Source: Paenibacillus sp. FSL K6-1330 (GTDB taxonomy: Bacteria; Bacillota; Bacilli; Paenibacillales; Paenibacillaceae). From it: a stretch of DNA of 64,000 bases. The position numbers and the translations under genes are program-made. Below, one piece after another: positions 28,201 through 37,421 of this stretch. How positions within the stretch are numbered: position 1 is the stretch's first letter; the number at the start of each line of letters is the position of its first letter. The stretch spans positions 6,444,501 through 6,508,500 of the forward strand of contig NZ_CP150269.1 of assembly GCF_037976825.1 (NCBI RefSeq), written 5' to 3'. The notes under the pieces were generated by a model that saw nothing but the letters and a program-made list of their open reading frames with translations, searched no databases and was not told the DNA's origin.

Positions 28201-30027
28201 GAGCGAATATTCGAACGCGAACAAAGTCGGCTGTGCCGCTTCCGTCTGGTTAATCCTATCAGCAGCTGCCGCACTGTCCGAAGCCCCGTACAGCACATGC
28301 CTTGGATCGGTGCCACCCTCTGCTGTAATGATCTCGCAGCAGCGGTCCATTTCCGCCCGGAACAAAGGCTCCTTGCGGTATAAATCAGCTCCCATGTTCA
28401 CATACTGCGAGCCCTGCCCCGGGAAGAGGAAAACAACCCGGGTCTGATCCCTCTCCGACTCGCCCGTTTGCAATTTGCCTTCATCGATAGCATCCAGACG
28501 CTCCAAAGCTTCACGGACATCAGCGCAGACCAGTGTTCGGCGGTAACGGAACCGTTTGCGGCCTGTCTGCAGCGTATAAGCCGCATCAGCCAAATCAGCT
28601 TCGGGACAAGTCCGCAGAAACTCGCCGAGATTGCGAGTCGCCCGTTCTAACCCTTCCTCCGTCCGGGCAGAGAGTACGAGCAGTTTCAGATCGCGTCCCG
28701 CCGAACTTGCCGCGCCAATCGGGGCCTCCTCCAGAATGACGTGGGCATTCGTCCCCCCGATACCGAAGGAGCTGACTCCTGCTCTCCGAGGTCCTTCTGT
28801 TTTTCTCCAATCGCTAAGCTCCGAATTGACTTTGAAAGGAGAGTTTTCAAAATCGATTTTGGGATTCGGTTGATGAAAATGAAGGCTTGGCGGGATTTGC
28901 TGATGCTTAAGCGCCAATACGGCCTTGATGAAACCCGCGACTCCTGCCGCGGCGTCCAGATGACCGATATTGGATTTGAGCGAACCGATTTTGCAAAAGC
29001 CCCTTTTATCCGTGGCGAAAGCAGCTTGCAGCGCCTCCACTTCGATCGGGTCCCCCAGTGTAGTCCCTGTTCCGTGGGCCTCGATGTACCCGATACTTTC
29101 CGGATCAACTTCTGCCATTTGGTGGGCTGCGCGAATAACTTCCACCTGGCCGTTCGTGCTTGGCGCCGTGTACCCTACTTTCCGGCTGCCGTCATTGTTA
29201 ACCGCCGAGCCTTTGATAACCGCATGAATAACGTCTCCATCCCTAGCGGCGTCTGCGAGCCGCTTGAGCACGACGATTCCGATTCCGTCGCCGAACAAAG
29301 TGCCGCTTGCGCCTTCGTCAAAAGGCCGGCAGTGTCCGTCGGGAGATTGGATCATTCCTTCCTGGTAGAGATAGCCGGTTGTGCGCGGCAAATTGACCGA
29401 AACCCCTCCGGCCAAGGCAAGATCGCATTCGCCGGCCAGCAATCCCTGGCAAGCCAGATGAATGGATACAAGAGAGGTAGAGCAAGCCGTTTGCACGCTT
29501 ACGCTTGGGCCTTTCAGATTCAGTTTGTATGAAATTCGCGTCGTAAACGAAGGATTATTTAATTGCAGAATTTGAAATTGATCACTGGCATGTACAGCAT
29601 TCATGGCTTGGCTTGCGACCCAATAGGTGTTAGGAGAAGCCCCTGCATACACCCCGATGAGTTGATCCTCGGTTTCGGGAAGGTGTCCCGCATGCTCAAG
29701 CGCTTCCCATGCACATTCGTGGAACAGACGGAACTGTGGATCGATTAGCTCGGCTTCTCGTGGCGTGTATTCAAAAAACGGCGCATCAAACGACTCCACG
29801 TCCTCTAGCTGAGACTTTGCTTTGACATACTGGGGATGCCTGAGCATTTCCGGGGCAATCCCTGCTTTCTCCAGCTCTTCATCCGTAAAAAAAGTGACCG
29901 ACTCCTTGCCGGCACGCAAGTTTTCCCAAAACTCCGTGAGGTTCTTCGCACCCGGAAATCTTCCTGCCATTCCAATAACGGCAATTTCCAAACCGGTTTC
30001 TCCGTACTTCTCGTTCTCGGCACTCAT
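22225..30027 (-). CDS. PKS: KS-AT-ACP-KS-AT-KR-ACP (two modules)
   Basis: A 2600-residue bimodular type I PKS. Module 1: KS about 12-440, AT about 530-850 (GHSIGE, HAFH: malonyl-type), ACP about 940-1010 (EIGASSL), no reductive domain, so it leaves a ketone. Module 2: KS about 1045-1480, AT about 1575-1890 (GHSIGE, HAFH), KR about 2050-2390 with GGLGGIG near 2212 and SAYSAAN, ACP about 2495-2570 (DLGASSL). All KS catalytic residues (TACSTS, EAHGTGT, NIGH/NVGH) are present. Counting from Leu, these are the second extension (ketone that accepts the ring-closing carbon) and the third (hydroxyl lost on aromatisation). No DH domain is present, so dehydration would have to accompany aromatisation. 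AGGAGG lies 7 nt before the ATG, 13 nt from the upstream gene. Confidence 0.95.
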   Translation of the reverse strand: MSAENEKYGETGLEIAVIGMAGRFPGAKNLTEFWENLRAGKESVTFFTDEELEKAGIAPEMLRHPQYVKAKSQLEDVESFDAPFFEYTPREAELIDPQFRLFHECAWEALEHAGHLPETEDQLIGVYAGASPNTYWVASQAMNAVHASDQFQILQLNNPSFTTRISYKLNLKGPSVSVQTACSTSLVSIHLACQGLLAGECDLALAGGVSVNLPRTTGYLYQEGMIQSPDGHCRPFDEGASGTLFGDGIGIVVLKRLADAARDGDVIHAVIKGSAVNNDGSRKVGYTAPSTNGQVEVIRAAHQMAEVDPESIGYIEAHGTGTTLGDPIEVEALQAAFATDKRGFCKIGSLKSNIGHLDAAAGVAGFIKAVLALKHQQIPPSLHFHQPNPKIDFENSPFKVNSELSDWRKTEGPRRAGVSSFGIGGTNAHVILEEAPIGAASSAGRDLKLLVLSARTEEGLERATRNLGEFLRTCPEADLADAAYTLQTGRKRFRYRRTLVCADVREALERLDAIDEGKLQTGESERDQTRVVFLFPGQGSQYVNMGADLYRKEPLFRAEMDRCCEIITAEGGTDPRHVLYGASDSAAAADRINQTEAAQPTLFAFEYSLAQLLMSWGVKPNAMIGHSIGEYTAACLSGVLSLRDALKLVTLRGKLMQSLPAGEMLSVSLDEASLLELLPEGLALAAVNGPELCVVSGPHADIASFETKLTGLQVVHRKLHTSHAFHSAMMEPILEKYEAKVKQVVLSAPSIPYVSNVTGTWITPEDVADPAYWTRHFRETVRFASGAAELLKEKQAVFIEIGPGNVLSSFIRKQQGKETERKHEVFHLVRHPHEQAADDAFLLEKIGKLWIAGTQIDWKGYYSSERRRRVTLPTYPFERQRYSVEGAQWSLRNMQEKTAQRRMGATETETGNEAVKQSQVAARMRSASSIEQTVAELVQNHFGFAHLGINDNFFEIGASSLDISQLADKLAEVLGMEVPVVTLYSYPSVRTLAAFLRGNGQGSSASDEAAVEEEAERQNAINEGMARSERMRTISVQDRDLTGRQEQTEREAVGENGLEIAVIGMAARFPGADSIGQFWSNLRDGVESITFFTDEELVQAGVDPQLVSHPSYVKAKGALNGIDQFDAAFFGYSPREAQLMDPQLRLFHECAWEAIESAAYNPDTYPGLIGVYAGATPNLEWVSRFAPALGGTERFSAMLLNDREFFSTQLSYKLNLRGPSISMQTACSTSLVNIVLASQGLLAGACDIALAGGSTVSVPDKSGYLYEDGMIQSPDGHCRAFDEQAAGTVFGDGVGVVVLKRLSDAIADGDVIHAVIKGFGLNNDGTRKVGFTAPSTKGQAEVIRAAHRMSGVDPESITYVEAHGTGTNMGDPIEIEALKEAFGTDKKGFCRIGSVKTNVGHLNSAAGAAGFIKTVLALKAKQIPPSLHYERGNPNIDFANSPFVVNTELVPWEGSQHPLRSGVSSFGIGGTNAHVILEEAPPREPSDEGRAEKLLILSARTPTALTEAKARLAAFLTEHPQVNLADTAYTLQAGRKAFEWRAAFVCKDAEEATAILTSIGSDKIAEGQTGTQTRSVVFMFPGQGSQYVGMGRELYLNEPEFREELDRCFELVQPYVELDLKAVLYAAGESDQDHREEILMRTDIAQPVLFMIEYAFARLLIRWGIRPEAMLGHSIGEYVAACLAGVFTLEDALQLVALRGRLMQGLPAGSMLSVAMSEAELRPLLPDHIALAAVNSSSLCVVSGTSAEIDAFSRLLEDKGCACRLLHTSHAFHSHMMDPILAAFADKVRSIRLHEPELPFISNVSGTWITPEEATDAEYWVRHLRSTVRFADGLYELLNNPRSVFIEAGPGNSLSTFVRKHEAGSRDRIVVNMLRHPQEAVSDTAHLLNKIGRLWLAGIDIDWTGYYVHERRRRIELPTYPMERQRYWLDDEQQPLPGARPSSAPRGGKNADMADWFYYPSWERALLEEHPEESRQNGHNWLVFKDDCGIADELAASVQNMGERTVMVKAGSAFIAHENGTFTLVPGSAEQYVRLLEELQKRDFVPDKVAHLWNVSSSGKEEEEMEPFDVEAVERRQQQEGYYSLIYLAQALRKHKVEDIRIAVVSSGMQEVTGMEPLSPGKMTLLGPCMVIQQEYSGITCVSIDIDVQEETKQKRRIADNLIGELSSPPSDRLIAYRGNYRWVQNFKPVGLRQAEKSAAPFRQQGVYLITGGLGGIGMLTAEFLARNYGARLILTGRSSFPDKKEYTRCLAEHGEEHPLSQKIRRVLQLEELGAEVTYMQADLSNEEQMRHVFKFIDREYGRLHGVVQAAGLPGGESFRAIENISGDQSDEQFRAKVQGLQTLGRLIADREAEICILFSSIASILGGLGFSAYSAANLYMDAFARKQNRAGGTKWLCVNWDAWEFWEEHRSTIGESLVELAITPAEAPDLFRYVYSPCGSNQIIVSTGDLQTRIDQWIRRAGKKEDSHAAGGVSFSRPDLTTPYAAPRNRVEKTIAEVWKQFFRIDEVGIHDNFFDLGASSLDMIQVTAKLNEALDESIAVVDMFTYPSIHALAQRLTHSEENEAEEAEMEHQMIDSAAKGRKRQQQQKEKRRKGEVLL

Positions 30028-30040
30028 CTTGCCACCTCCT

Positions 30041-33000
30041 TCACGTTCTATTCCTTTTTTGCAGCCGCTTCTGCAGCCTGTGCTTTCCGTCCTGTATCAG
30101 TTCTGTGCGGTCCGCTGTCTCTTCCTGCTGACCGGTTCCCGCTTGTAATCTTCTCAGCAACCCAGCGAGTGCATAAATGGTCGGATGGCTGAACATGTCA
30201 ACCACTGACACTTCCTGCTGAAGTGAACGTTGGAGCTTGGAGTTCATTTGAATAATATCGAGCGAGGTAGCCCCCAGCTCGAAGAAGTTATCATGCAGGC
30301 CGACTTGATCAATACCCAGATAGTCCTGCCAAAGCTGGGCTAAAGTCTGCTCCAGTTCGTCCTCCGGAGGCGCAAACGACGTGCTGACCTCGGAACGTGC
30401 CGTTGTGCGGGATATGCCGCTCATCTCCCCGTCCACTAGGGATTGCAGGGATGAAGTGCGGGCGGCATGCAGCCGCAAGCTCAAATCCGTCGTCGATACC
30501 GTTACCTGAGGCAGACCGCAAGCCAGTGCATACCGGAAAACAGCGATTCCTTCCTCAGGGAACAACCGGGTCTGCTTGTCCGGGCCTTGTGTGGACACTC
30601 CCGCTTGCGCTGCAGCAATGGCGACTTCTTGCTCAGCCGCAGCGGCCATTCCGACAGTCTGCCACCCGTCCCAATCAATCGCGACGACATGCGTATTGTC
30701 CAGCGAGCGTTTACGGTAGGCGTAAGCATCGAGAAACGCATTGGCTGCGCAGTACCCCGCTTGGCCCAAGGCGCCCAGCACACTGGTCAGAGAAGAACAC
30801 AATACGAGGAAGTCCAGCTTCCTTCCCGCCAGCACTCGCTCGAGGACACGCGTACCGTTCACCTTGGCCGTCAATGCACGTTCTTCAATCTCCCAAGTCC
30901 GCCGCTGGATGAGCGCACCATCCGCCGTGCCGGCCGCGTGGATAACGCCATGAATCGTTCCGAAGCGGTCGACCGCCCGGGCTACGGCCTGCTCCATTTG
31001 CTGCTCATTGCTTACATCCGCTTTGCAGACCAGTACCTCGGCCCCGTACAACTCCAGCTCCTCGAGCTTTTTCAGCTGAATCGCCTGAGTTTCGTCTGCC
31101 GTATGTTCGACGCATTGACGCCAGTCCGCTTCTTCCCCTATTCCCGATCGGCTGACAAGTATGAGCTTAGCCCTCACACTCTTCGCCAGATGCTCCGCCA
31201 AGGTCATTCCTATACCGCCCAAGCCTCCGGTAATCAGGTATACCCCCTCTTCTCTGAGACCGAAATTCTCTTCGACAGCGGCAGGAACCGGAATTGGAAT
31301 GTATGTCTGCACCCAGCGGTTCCAACCGCGATACGCGACGAAAATATCCGCTGGAAAAGCGGTTAATTCGGCTTGTAATCGGCCCAATAGCGCTTGCTGC
31401 CGATGTTCAGAAACCTCCTGCCCGAGCGAATCCGCAATATCGATGCTGCGACAGCGCACATTGCCGTATTCCTGCGGAATAACCAGACATGCCCCAAGCA
31501 CCGCTGCTTGTTCCGGCAGCAGCCGCTCATCTCCTGTCACCTCTTGCATACCGGACGTTATGACCGTAAGCTGCAGCTCTTCCTGCAGTCCGCAAGTCCC
31601 AATCGCCTGAGCCAGTGCAATAAGGCTGAAATAACCATTAGCCAGTACCCTTGCGCTGCGGGAAGCGGTCCACCCTTCGGTATGTACGCTCTCCCCCGTC
31701 AGCCAGGCATGAACAATGCGCTCCGGCATGGTGCCGGCTTCCTTCAAATTCTGCAGCAGTCGGGTATAATGCTCTTGCTGCCCCGGATCGATCCCGTACG
31801 CTTGATCATCCAGCTTAGCAAACGAATCGGATGGATAAACCGAAACGATGCCATGACCGGCTTGCTGTAACCCCGCTGCCAGCCGGGAACAAATGCCATG
31901 CTCTGGCGCAAAAAATAGCCAAGAGGTCTTGGGTTTCATGCCCGCAGCCGCAACTGCCTCTTCGTTTAACAGGGAACGTTCCCAGATTGGCGTGTACAGC
32001 CACTCCCGTACAGCATTCTTTTTAACTCCGGCAACGCTTTGGGGTCTTGATTCCTTCGCTTCCTTGCGGACAAGACCTTGCTTTAGAACATCCGTATCAA
32101 ACGGCGGATCAACCCAATAACGCTTGCGCTCAAACGGATACGTCGGCAGAGCTATCCGCCGGCGCTGTTCATGCGCATGGAATGTTTTCCAATCAGGGCG
32201 AGCTCCTTCCAGCCACATGCGTCCCACCTGCTGCTGCAAATAATAGTCGTCACGCACTTGCTCCTTCACATGCCGAACAAGATTGATGACGGCGTGCCGC
32301 TCCTTCTTGTCGGGATGCCGACGCACGAATGCGCTTAATGTGTTGCCGGGACCGACTTCCACAAATACGGCCTTATCGTCATGCAGCAGCTCGCGAAGAC
32401 CGTCGGCAAAGCGTACGGTCCCGCGCAAATGCCGGACCCAGTAATCGGGATCGACTGTTTCTTCCTTCGCAATCCAGCCTCCGCTTACATTTGAAATATA
32501 TGGTATGCCCGGGGCCTGCAGCTCCATCCCTCTTAACTTCTGGCGAAACGGCTCCATTGCCGGTTCCATCATGGCGGAGTGAAAGGCATGTGACGTATGC
32601 AGTCTTGTGCAGGCCTGCCCTTTCCGGGTCAGCTTTTCTTCCAAAAGCTCTATCACCTCATGAGATCCCGATACGACGCACATCACCGGACCGTTAACTG
32701 CCGCAATCGATAAGCCTTCGTTCATGAACGGTATGAGTTCCTGCTCAGGTAAGGGTACGCTTAACATCGCTCCCTCCGGCAGGCTGTGCATAAGTTTACC
32801 CCGCAGCACGACCAGCTCCAGCGCATCTTCTACCGTCAATACTCCTGCCAGACAAGCGGCCACATATTCTCCGACGCTGTGTCCGATCATGGAGGCAGGC
32901 TTCAGCCCCCATCCGATCAGCAGATTTGCCAGCGCATAGGAGAATATAAACATGACCGGCTGTGTCACGTCCGTCTGCTTCAAGCGATCACTATGATCAC

Positions 33001-34771
33001 CGGCCGCTTCGCTACCGGCGGGATACATCAAATCTTTTAAATCAACGTCCATCAACGGACGGATAATGGCAAAGCACCGGTCGGCTGCTTCGCGGAATTC
33101 CGGCTCATGGTTGTACAGATCCAGTCCCATGTTGACATACTGCGCGCCTTGTCCAGGGAACATAAATACGAGCCTGGGCTGTTCATTATCGCCAACAAGG
33201 CTGTAAACCCGTTCCGGAGGCAGGCTGCCCAACAGCTCCAGCGCTTCCTCCGCAGAAGAACTTACGAGCATGCGCCTATGCTTATATGCCCTGCGGCCGA
33301 TCTGCAGTGTGTAGGCCGCATCGGGTAGAGAAAGACCTGGATTAGCCCGTAAATACTCGCGTAAGCGGGCTGTAGCTTGTTCAAGTCCTGATTCCGTTTT
33401 TGCGGACAATAGGAGCAGCTGTGAATCTCTCCCTTTCGTTTCTTCCGCCCGGGGAGGTGCTTCTTCGAGCACCACATGCACATTGGTTCCACCGATACCG
33501 AACGAGCTCACGCCGGCTCTCAGCGGGTGCTGCTCGCTCGTCCAGCTCGTGAGCTCTGTATTGACGATAAACGGACTGCTGGCAAAATCGATTTTGGGAT
33601 TAGGCTTATCGAAATGTAAGCTCGGCGGAAGCTGCTTGTGCATAAGCGCCAGCACCGTTTTGATGAACGCCGCAACCCCGGCGGCGCTATTTAAGTGGCC
33701 GATGTTCGTCTTGACGGAGCCGATCCGACAGAACCCTGTTTTGTCCGTCTGGAAAGCCAGCTTAAGCGCTTCGATCTCGACCGGATCGCCCAGCGCTGTA
33801 CCGGTACCGTGCGCTTCGATATAGCTGATACTCTCCGGAGTGACCCGGCTCATCCGCTGCGCCGCGCGGATTACCTCAGCCTGTCCCTCTACACTGGGAG
33901 CGGAGTAACCCATTTTACGCGTACCGTCATTGTTCGCCGCCGAGCCCTTAATAACCGCATAAATAGCGTCTCCGTCGGCTAATGCCTGCTTAAGCGGCTT
34001 CAGCACAACGACACCCGCCCCTTCGCCGCCGACGGTTCCCTTGGCATTTGAAGCGAAAGCACGGCAATGGCCATCCGGCGAGCTCACCATACCTTCCTCG
34101 TATAAATAACCTTCCGTCCGGGGTACCGTTACGGTAACTCCGCCGGCTAACGCTATCCTGCATTCGCCCGTAAGCAGTGCTCGGCAGGCCAGGTGAATGG
34201 CCAGCAGGGAGGTGGAGCAAGCAGAATCGACGTTCACACTCGTGCCTTTTAAATTCAGCTTGTGGGCAATACGCGTGCTCAAGAAATCTTTGTCCGACAA
34301 AGCCAGTGCGGCGAACTGCTCGGCTGTGCTCTCGCTGCGCGAGAGCATGGCCACTAGCTGCCAGTAAATACTCGATGATGCCCCTGCGTACAGACCGATA
34401 GCGCCGTTTGTCTGCTCCGTGTCGTAGCCCGCATGCTCCAACGCTTCATAGGCGCACTCATGGAAGATCCGCAGCTGCGGATCAATGACTTCAGCCTCGC
34501 GCGGGGAATAATCAAAAAAATCAGAATCAAACCATTCCGCATCCGGTACGAGCCCTTTCGCTCTTACATATCTGGGATTTCGAATCAGTTCGGGATCGAC
34601 GCCTGCCGCCTCAAGTTCGCTATCGGAGAAGAAATGGATCGATTCCTTGCCGTTTCTCAGATTATCCCAGTACTCCTCTATATTTCGCGCTTCGGGAAAC
34701 CGGCCCGCCATGCCAATCACAGCGATTTCCAGCCCGGTAGCCGTTTGTGAATGTTTGCTTTTAGTCATCAT
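30041..34771 (-). CDS. PKS: KS-AT-KR-ACP
   Basis: A 1576-residue single-module type I PKS. KS about 10-440 (SACSTS near 182, EAHGTGT, NIGH); AT about 535-860 with GHSVGE near 627 and HAFH, which predict malonyl-CoA; KR about 1040-1380 (GGLGGIG near 1185, CSSLTS, GYCAAN with the catalytic Tyr); ACP about 1470-1545 (ELGATSL). It directly follows the Leu-activating NRPS gene (11-nt overlap), so it is predicted to add the first malonyl unit to leucine and reduce the leucine-derived ketone. The resulting hydroxyl would be the lactone oxygen at C3 of a dihydroisocoumarin. Confidence 0.95.
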   Translation of the reverse strand: MMTKSKHSQTATGLEIAVIGMAGRFPEARNIEEYWDNLRNGKESIHFFSDSELEAAGVDPELIRNPRYVRAKGLVPDAEWFDSDFFDYSPREAEVIDPQLRIFHECAYEALEHAGYDTEQTNGAIGLYAGASSSIYWQLVAMLSRSESTAEQFAALALSDKDFLSTRIAHKLNLKGTSVNVDSACSTSLLAIHLACRALLTGECRIALAGGVTVTVPRTEGYLYEEGMVSSPDGHCRAFASNAKGTVGGEGAGVVVLKPLKQALADGDAIYAVIKGSAANNDGTRKMGYSAPSVEGQAEVIRAAQRMSRVTPESISYIEAHGTGTALGDPVEIEALKLAFQTDKTGFCRIGSVKTNIGHLNSAAGVAAFIKTVLALMHKQLPPSLHFDKPNPKIDFASSPFIVNTELTSWTSEQHPLRAGVSSFGIGGTNVHVVLEEAPPRAEETKGRDSQLLLLSAKTESGLEQATARLREYLRANPGLSLPDAAYTLQIGRRAYKHRRMLVSSSAEEALELLGSLPPERVYSLVGDNEQPRLVFMFPGQGAQYVNMGLDLYNHEPEFREAADRCFAIIRPLMDVDLKDLMYPAGSEAAGDHSDRLKQTDVTQPVMFIFSYALANLLIGWGLKPASMIGHSVGEYVAACLAGVLTVEDALELVVLRGKLMHSLPEGAMLSVPLPEQELIPFMNEGLSIAAVNGPVMCVVSGSHEVIELLEEKLTRKGQACTRLHTSHAFHSAMMEPAMEPFRQKLRGMELQAPGIPYISNVSGGWIAKEETVDPDYWVRHLRGTVRFADGLRELLHDDKAVFVEVGPGNTLSAFVRRHPDKKERHAVINLVRHVKEQVRDDYYLQQQVGRMWLEGARPDWKTFHAHEQRRRIALPTYPFERKRYWVDPPFDTDVLKQGLVRKEAKESRPQSVAGVKKNAVREWLYTPIWERSLLNEEAVAAAGMKPKTSWLFFAPEHGICSRLAAGLQQAGHGIVSVYPSDSFAKLDDQAYGIDPGQQEHYTRLLQNLKEAGTMPERIVHAWLTGESVHTEGWTASRSARVLANGYFSLIALAQAIGTCGLQEELQLTVITSGMQEVTGDERLLPEQAAVLGACLVIPQEYGNVRCRSIDIADSLGQEVSEHRQQALLGRLQAELTAFPADIFVAYRGWNRWVQTYIPIPVPAAVEENFGLREEGVYLITGGLGGIGMTLAEHLAKSVRAKLILVSRSGIGEEADWRQCVEHTADETQAIQLKKLEELELYGAEVLVCKADVSNEQQMEQAVARAVDRFGTIHGVIHAAGTADGALIQRRTWEIEERALTAKVNGTRVLERVLAGRKLDFLVLCSSLTSVLGALGQAGYCAANAFLDAYAYRKRSLDNTHVVAIDWDGWQTVGMAAAAEQEVAIAAAQAGVSTQGPDKQTRLFPEEGIAVFRYALACGLPQVTVSTTDLSLRLHAARTSSLQSLVDGEMSGISRTTARSEVSTSFAPPEDELEQTLAQLWQDYLGIDQVGLHDNFFELGATSLDIIQMNSKLQRSLQQEVSVVDMFSHPTIYALAGLLRRLQAGTGQQEETADRTELIQDGKHRLQKRLQKRNRT

Positions 34772-37388
34772 GCGCTCCCTCCAGAATCAGCATCGTCTGT
34801 TCCATGGTTTCGAATCCCGCATCCATCTCTTCGTTGTCGGCCATATCTTGGGGCATTGGAGCCTCCCCATTGTCCATCCTCTGTAGATAGCCGCCGAGCG
34901 CCGAGACCGTAGTGTACTGGAACATAACGGGTACTGGAATGTCATGCCCGAAGGTTTCCTTCAGCATATTGACTACCTGGACCAGCTGAAATGAGTTGCC
35001 TCCCAGGTCGAAAAACGTATCCTGTACCCCGACTTTGTCTTCGCTAACCGCCAAAACCTCGGCCCAGATCCGGACCAGTGTGTTCTCTGTTTCACCCTGT
35101 GGTGCCACGTATTTCTTGCCAGTATGAACATGAGCTTTCGGATCAGGTAATGCTTTCATATCCAGTTTGCCGTTTGCCGTTACAGGAAGCTCATTCAGGT
35201 AGACAAAATAGGCCGGAATCATATAAGCGGGCAGCTGCCCGGAGAGATGCTCCCGAAGTTTAGCAGCGGAGAGATCATCCGGCCCGGTATAGTACGCGCA
35301 TAAGAAGTTCTGCCCGCTCTCATCTTCCATGATGCGGATTACAGCTTCGCGAACTTCCTCGTGACGCCGCAGCAGAGCTTCGATCTCACCGGGCTCTATG
35401 CGATATCCCCGTACCTTGACCTGGTCGTCCTGTCGGCCCAAGTACTCCAGTGTTCCGTCTTGAAGCCAGCGTCCCAGATCACCCGTCAAATACAGGCGCT
35501 CTCCGGGAGCGAACGGGTGAGGGACGAATTTCTCTGCTGTCAGCTCCGGTCGACCGAGATAACCGCGAGCCAGACCCGCACCCGAAACGCAGATTTGGCC
35601 AGGCAATCCTGGTGGAAGCAGCTGAAAATTAGCGTCTAATATATAAACCTTGGCATTATCGACCGGCCGCCCGATCGGAATGCCTCCGTTGTCCGGCTTA
35701 ATTTCGGTGAACGTAGTCACGACCGCATTCTCAGTAGGACCGTAATTGTTGAACAGCCTGTAGTTGCCCGGCTTATACCGCTTCAACCGATCGCCGCCTG
35801 TTAACAAGATCCGCAGTGGGGTCTGTTCCCGGTCTGGCAAATCCATGAACTGCTCGCACATCAGAGTCGGCAAGAAGGCGATGGTAATGCCGTTCTCTGT
35901 GAAAAAATCATCCAGTTTGTTTGCATCCAGTCTGATCTCGGATGGCACGATGTGAATGCATGCCCCTGCAAGCAGATAGGGAAACACTTCCCACACCGAA
36001 GCGTCAAATCCGAAACCGGCATACTTAATGCTGCGATCCAATGTTGTTACACCAAAAGTGCGATTGTGCCAGAAGGCCAGATTGACAAGCGAACGGTGCT
36101 CAATCATGACACCTTTCGGCTGTCCTGTTGACCCGGATGTATAGATAACATAGGCCAGATCATCCGATGTGCTCTCTAATGCCAAATTACCTGCTTCGTC
36201 GGCAAACAACTCTTCATCATCCAGACACAGCGTCTTGCGGCCTCTCATTCTGCCGATAAAAGCCTGTTGTGTCAGCACCACTTGTGCGCGGCTGTCTTCC
36301 AGCATGTACGTTATGCGCTCGTCGGGATAATCCGGGTCTATCGGCAGGAAAGCACCGCCGGCTTTAAGGACGGCCATCATACCAAGCATCATGTCAGCGG
36401 AAGGCGCAAACAGCATGCCTACGATGTCACCCGCCCCGATTCCTTCAGTCCTCAGTACCCGGGCGAGCTGGTTGGCCTTCTCATTCAGCTCACCATACGT
36501 CATGTACTGCCCCTGGTTAACGATGGCAGGCGCATGCGGGGTCCGTGCAGCCTGCTCTTCAAACCATTGCTGAACGGTCTTATGTTCAAGAAACTCGGCT
36601 GGACTGCCGGCCAGAGGGCCGAGAAGATCCTCTCTCTCCCCCGGCAGCAGTATGTCGATGCTGTTCAGCGGAAGATCCGGATTCGCCAGCGTCTCCCGCA
36701 GCAGAAGTGTGTAACGCGAGACAAGTTTATCTATCGTGTCGCTGCGGTAGAGCTGTGCGTTATATTGAACCGTACCGCTGATGCGGTCTTGCTCCCTGCA
36801 AAAAGAAAACAACGTAGTCCATTTCACATTCCGGAAATAACGCTCTTCATGAATGTTGTCGAGCAGCAATGCCGCCTCGAATAACGGATGTGCGATGGGA
36901 TCATCCGTTTGAAGCGCCAACTGTTCCGCCACCATCTCCATCGGATAGCTCTGATGATCCACTGCTGCCACAACCGTATCTTGCGTGTGAAGAAGACATT
37001 GTCTGAACGAGAGTGAGTGATCGATCTTAATCCGCAAAGGCAGTACGGAATTGATAAATTCGGCCTCTTCCTTCTGCTTATAGATCGGAGTCCCTAGCGT
37101 AACGACACTGCGATTGGACATTTTGGCCAGCAAAACGGCGAGTGCAGCAGATAGTACGACATGAAGCTTTGAATCCGATCCGTTGCTGACTTGCAACAGG
37201 CGGTCCGCCAGCTCCTGCGGGAAGGAAAACGAAGCATATTCAACCGTCACCCCTGTTCCGCGCGTATAATCGCCAGGAAACCCGCTTTTGTCATATTCTC
37301 CGGACAATGCGGACAACCAGTAATCCCGTTCCTTGCTCTTTTGAGAAGCTGCCACTGCCAGTCGGTCCAAACGATTTTCAAGCCCCAT
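34761..37388 (-). CDS. NRPS: half-C / A(Leu) / PCP
   Basis: About 875 residues from the ATG at 37388, preceded by GGGAGG at 7 nt; an in-frame GTG 33 nt earlier overlaps the previous stop. The first about 190 residues match only the C-terminal half of a condensation domain (from ERDYWLSALSG onward) and lack HHxxxDG. The A domain spans about 250-740 (YTSGSTGQPKG, NNYGPTE, NGKLD), and the PCP about 765-840 (DLGGNSF). The ten substrate-pocket residues, read by alignment to GrsA, are D-A-W-F-L-G-N-V-V-K, a known leucine code. It supplies the Leu that starts the dihydroisocoumarin half. The complete C domain needed to acylate it sits at the end of the preceding protein. Confidence 0.92.
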   Translation of the reverse strand: MGLENRLDRLAVAASQKSKERDYWLSALSGEYDKSGFPGDYTRGTGVTVEYASFSFPQELADRLLQVSNGSDSKLHVVLSAALAVLLAKMSNRSVVTLGTPIYKQKEEAEFINSVLPLRIKIDHSLSFRQCLLHTQDTVVAAVDHQSYPMEMVAEQLALQTDDPIAHPLFEAALLLDNIHEERYFRNVKWTTLFSFCREQDRISGTVQYNAQLYRSDTIDKLVSRYTLLLRETLANPDLPLNSIDILLPGEREDLLGPLAGSPAEFLEHKTVQQWFEEQAARTPHAPAIVNQGQYMTYGELNEKANQLARVLRTEGIGAGDIVGMLFAPSADMMLGMMAVLKAGGAFLPIDPDYPDERITYMLEDSRAQVVLTQQAFIGRMRGRKTLCLDDEELFADEAGNLALESTSDDLAYVIYTSGSTGQPKGVMIEHRSLVNLAFWHNRTFGVTTLDRSIKYAGFGFDASVWEVFPYLLAGACIHIVPSEIRLDANKLDDFFTENGITIAFLPTLMCEQFMDLPDREQTPLRILLTGGDRLKRYKPGNYRLFNNYGPTENAVVTTFTEIKPDNGGIPIGRPVDNAKVYILDANFQLLPPGLPGQICVSGAGLARGYLGRPELTAEKFVPHPFAPGERLYLTGDLGRWLQDGTLEYLGRQDDQVKVRGYRIEPGEIEALLRRHEEVREAVIRIMEDESGQNFLCAYYTGPDDLSAAKLREHLSGQLPAYMIPAYFVYLNELPVTANGKLDMKALPDPKAHVHTGKKYVAPQGETENTLVRIWAEVLAVSEDKVGVQDTFFDLGGNSFQLVQVVNMLKETFGHDIPVPVMFQYTTVSALGGYLQRMDNGEAPMPQDMADNEEMDAGFETMEQTMLILEGAHDD

Positions 37389-37421
37389 CCCTATTCCTCC
37401 CTTTCTTCCTCCGGCTTTCAC

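Noticed and set aside
15743..34771. Trans-AT type polyketide synthase
   Set aside because: Every KS module has its own in-line AT with an intact active-site serine.
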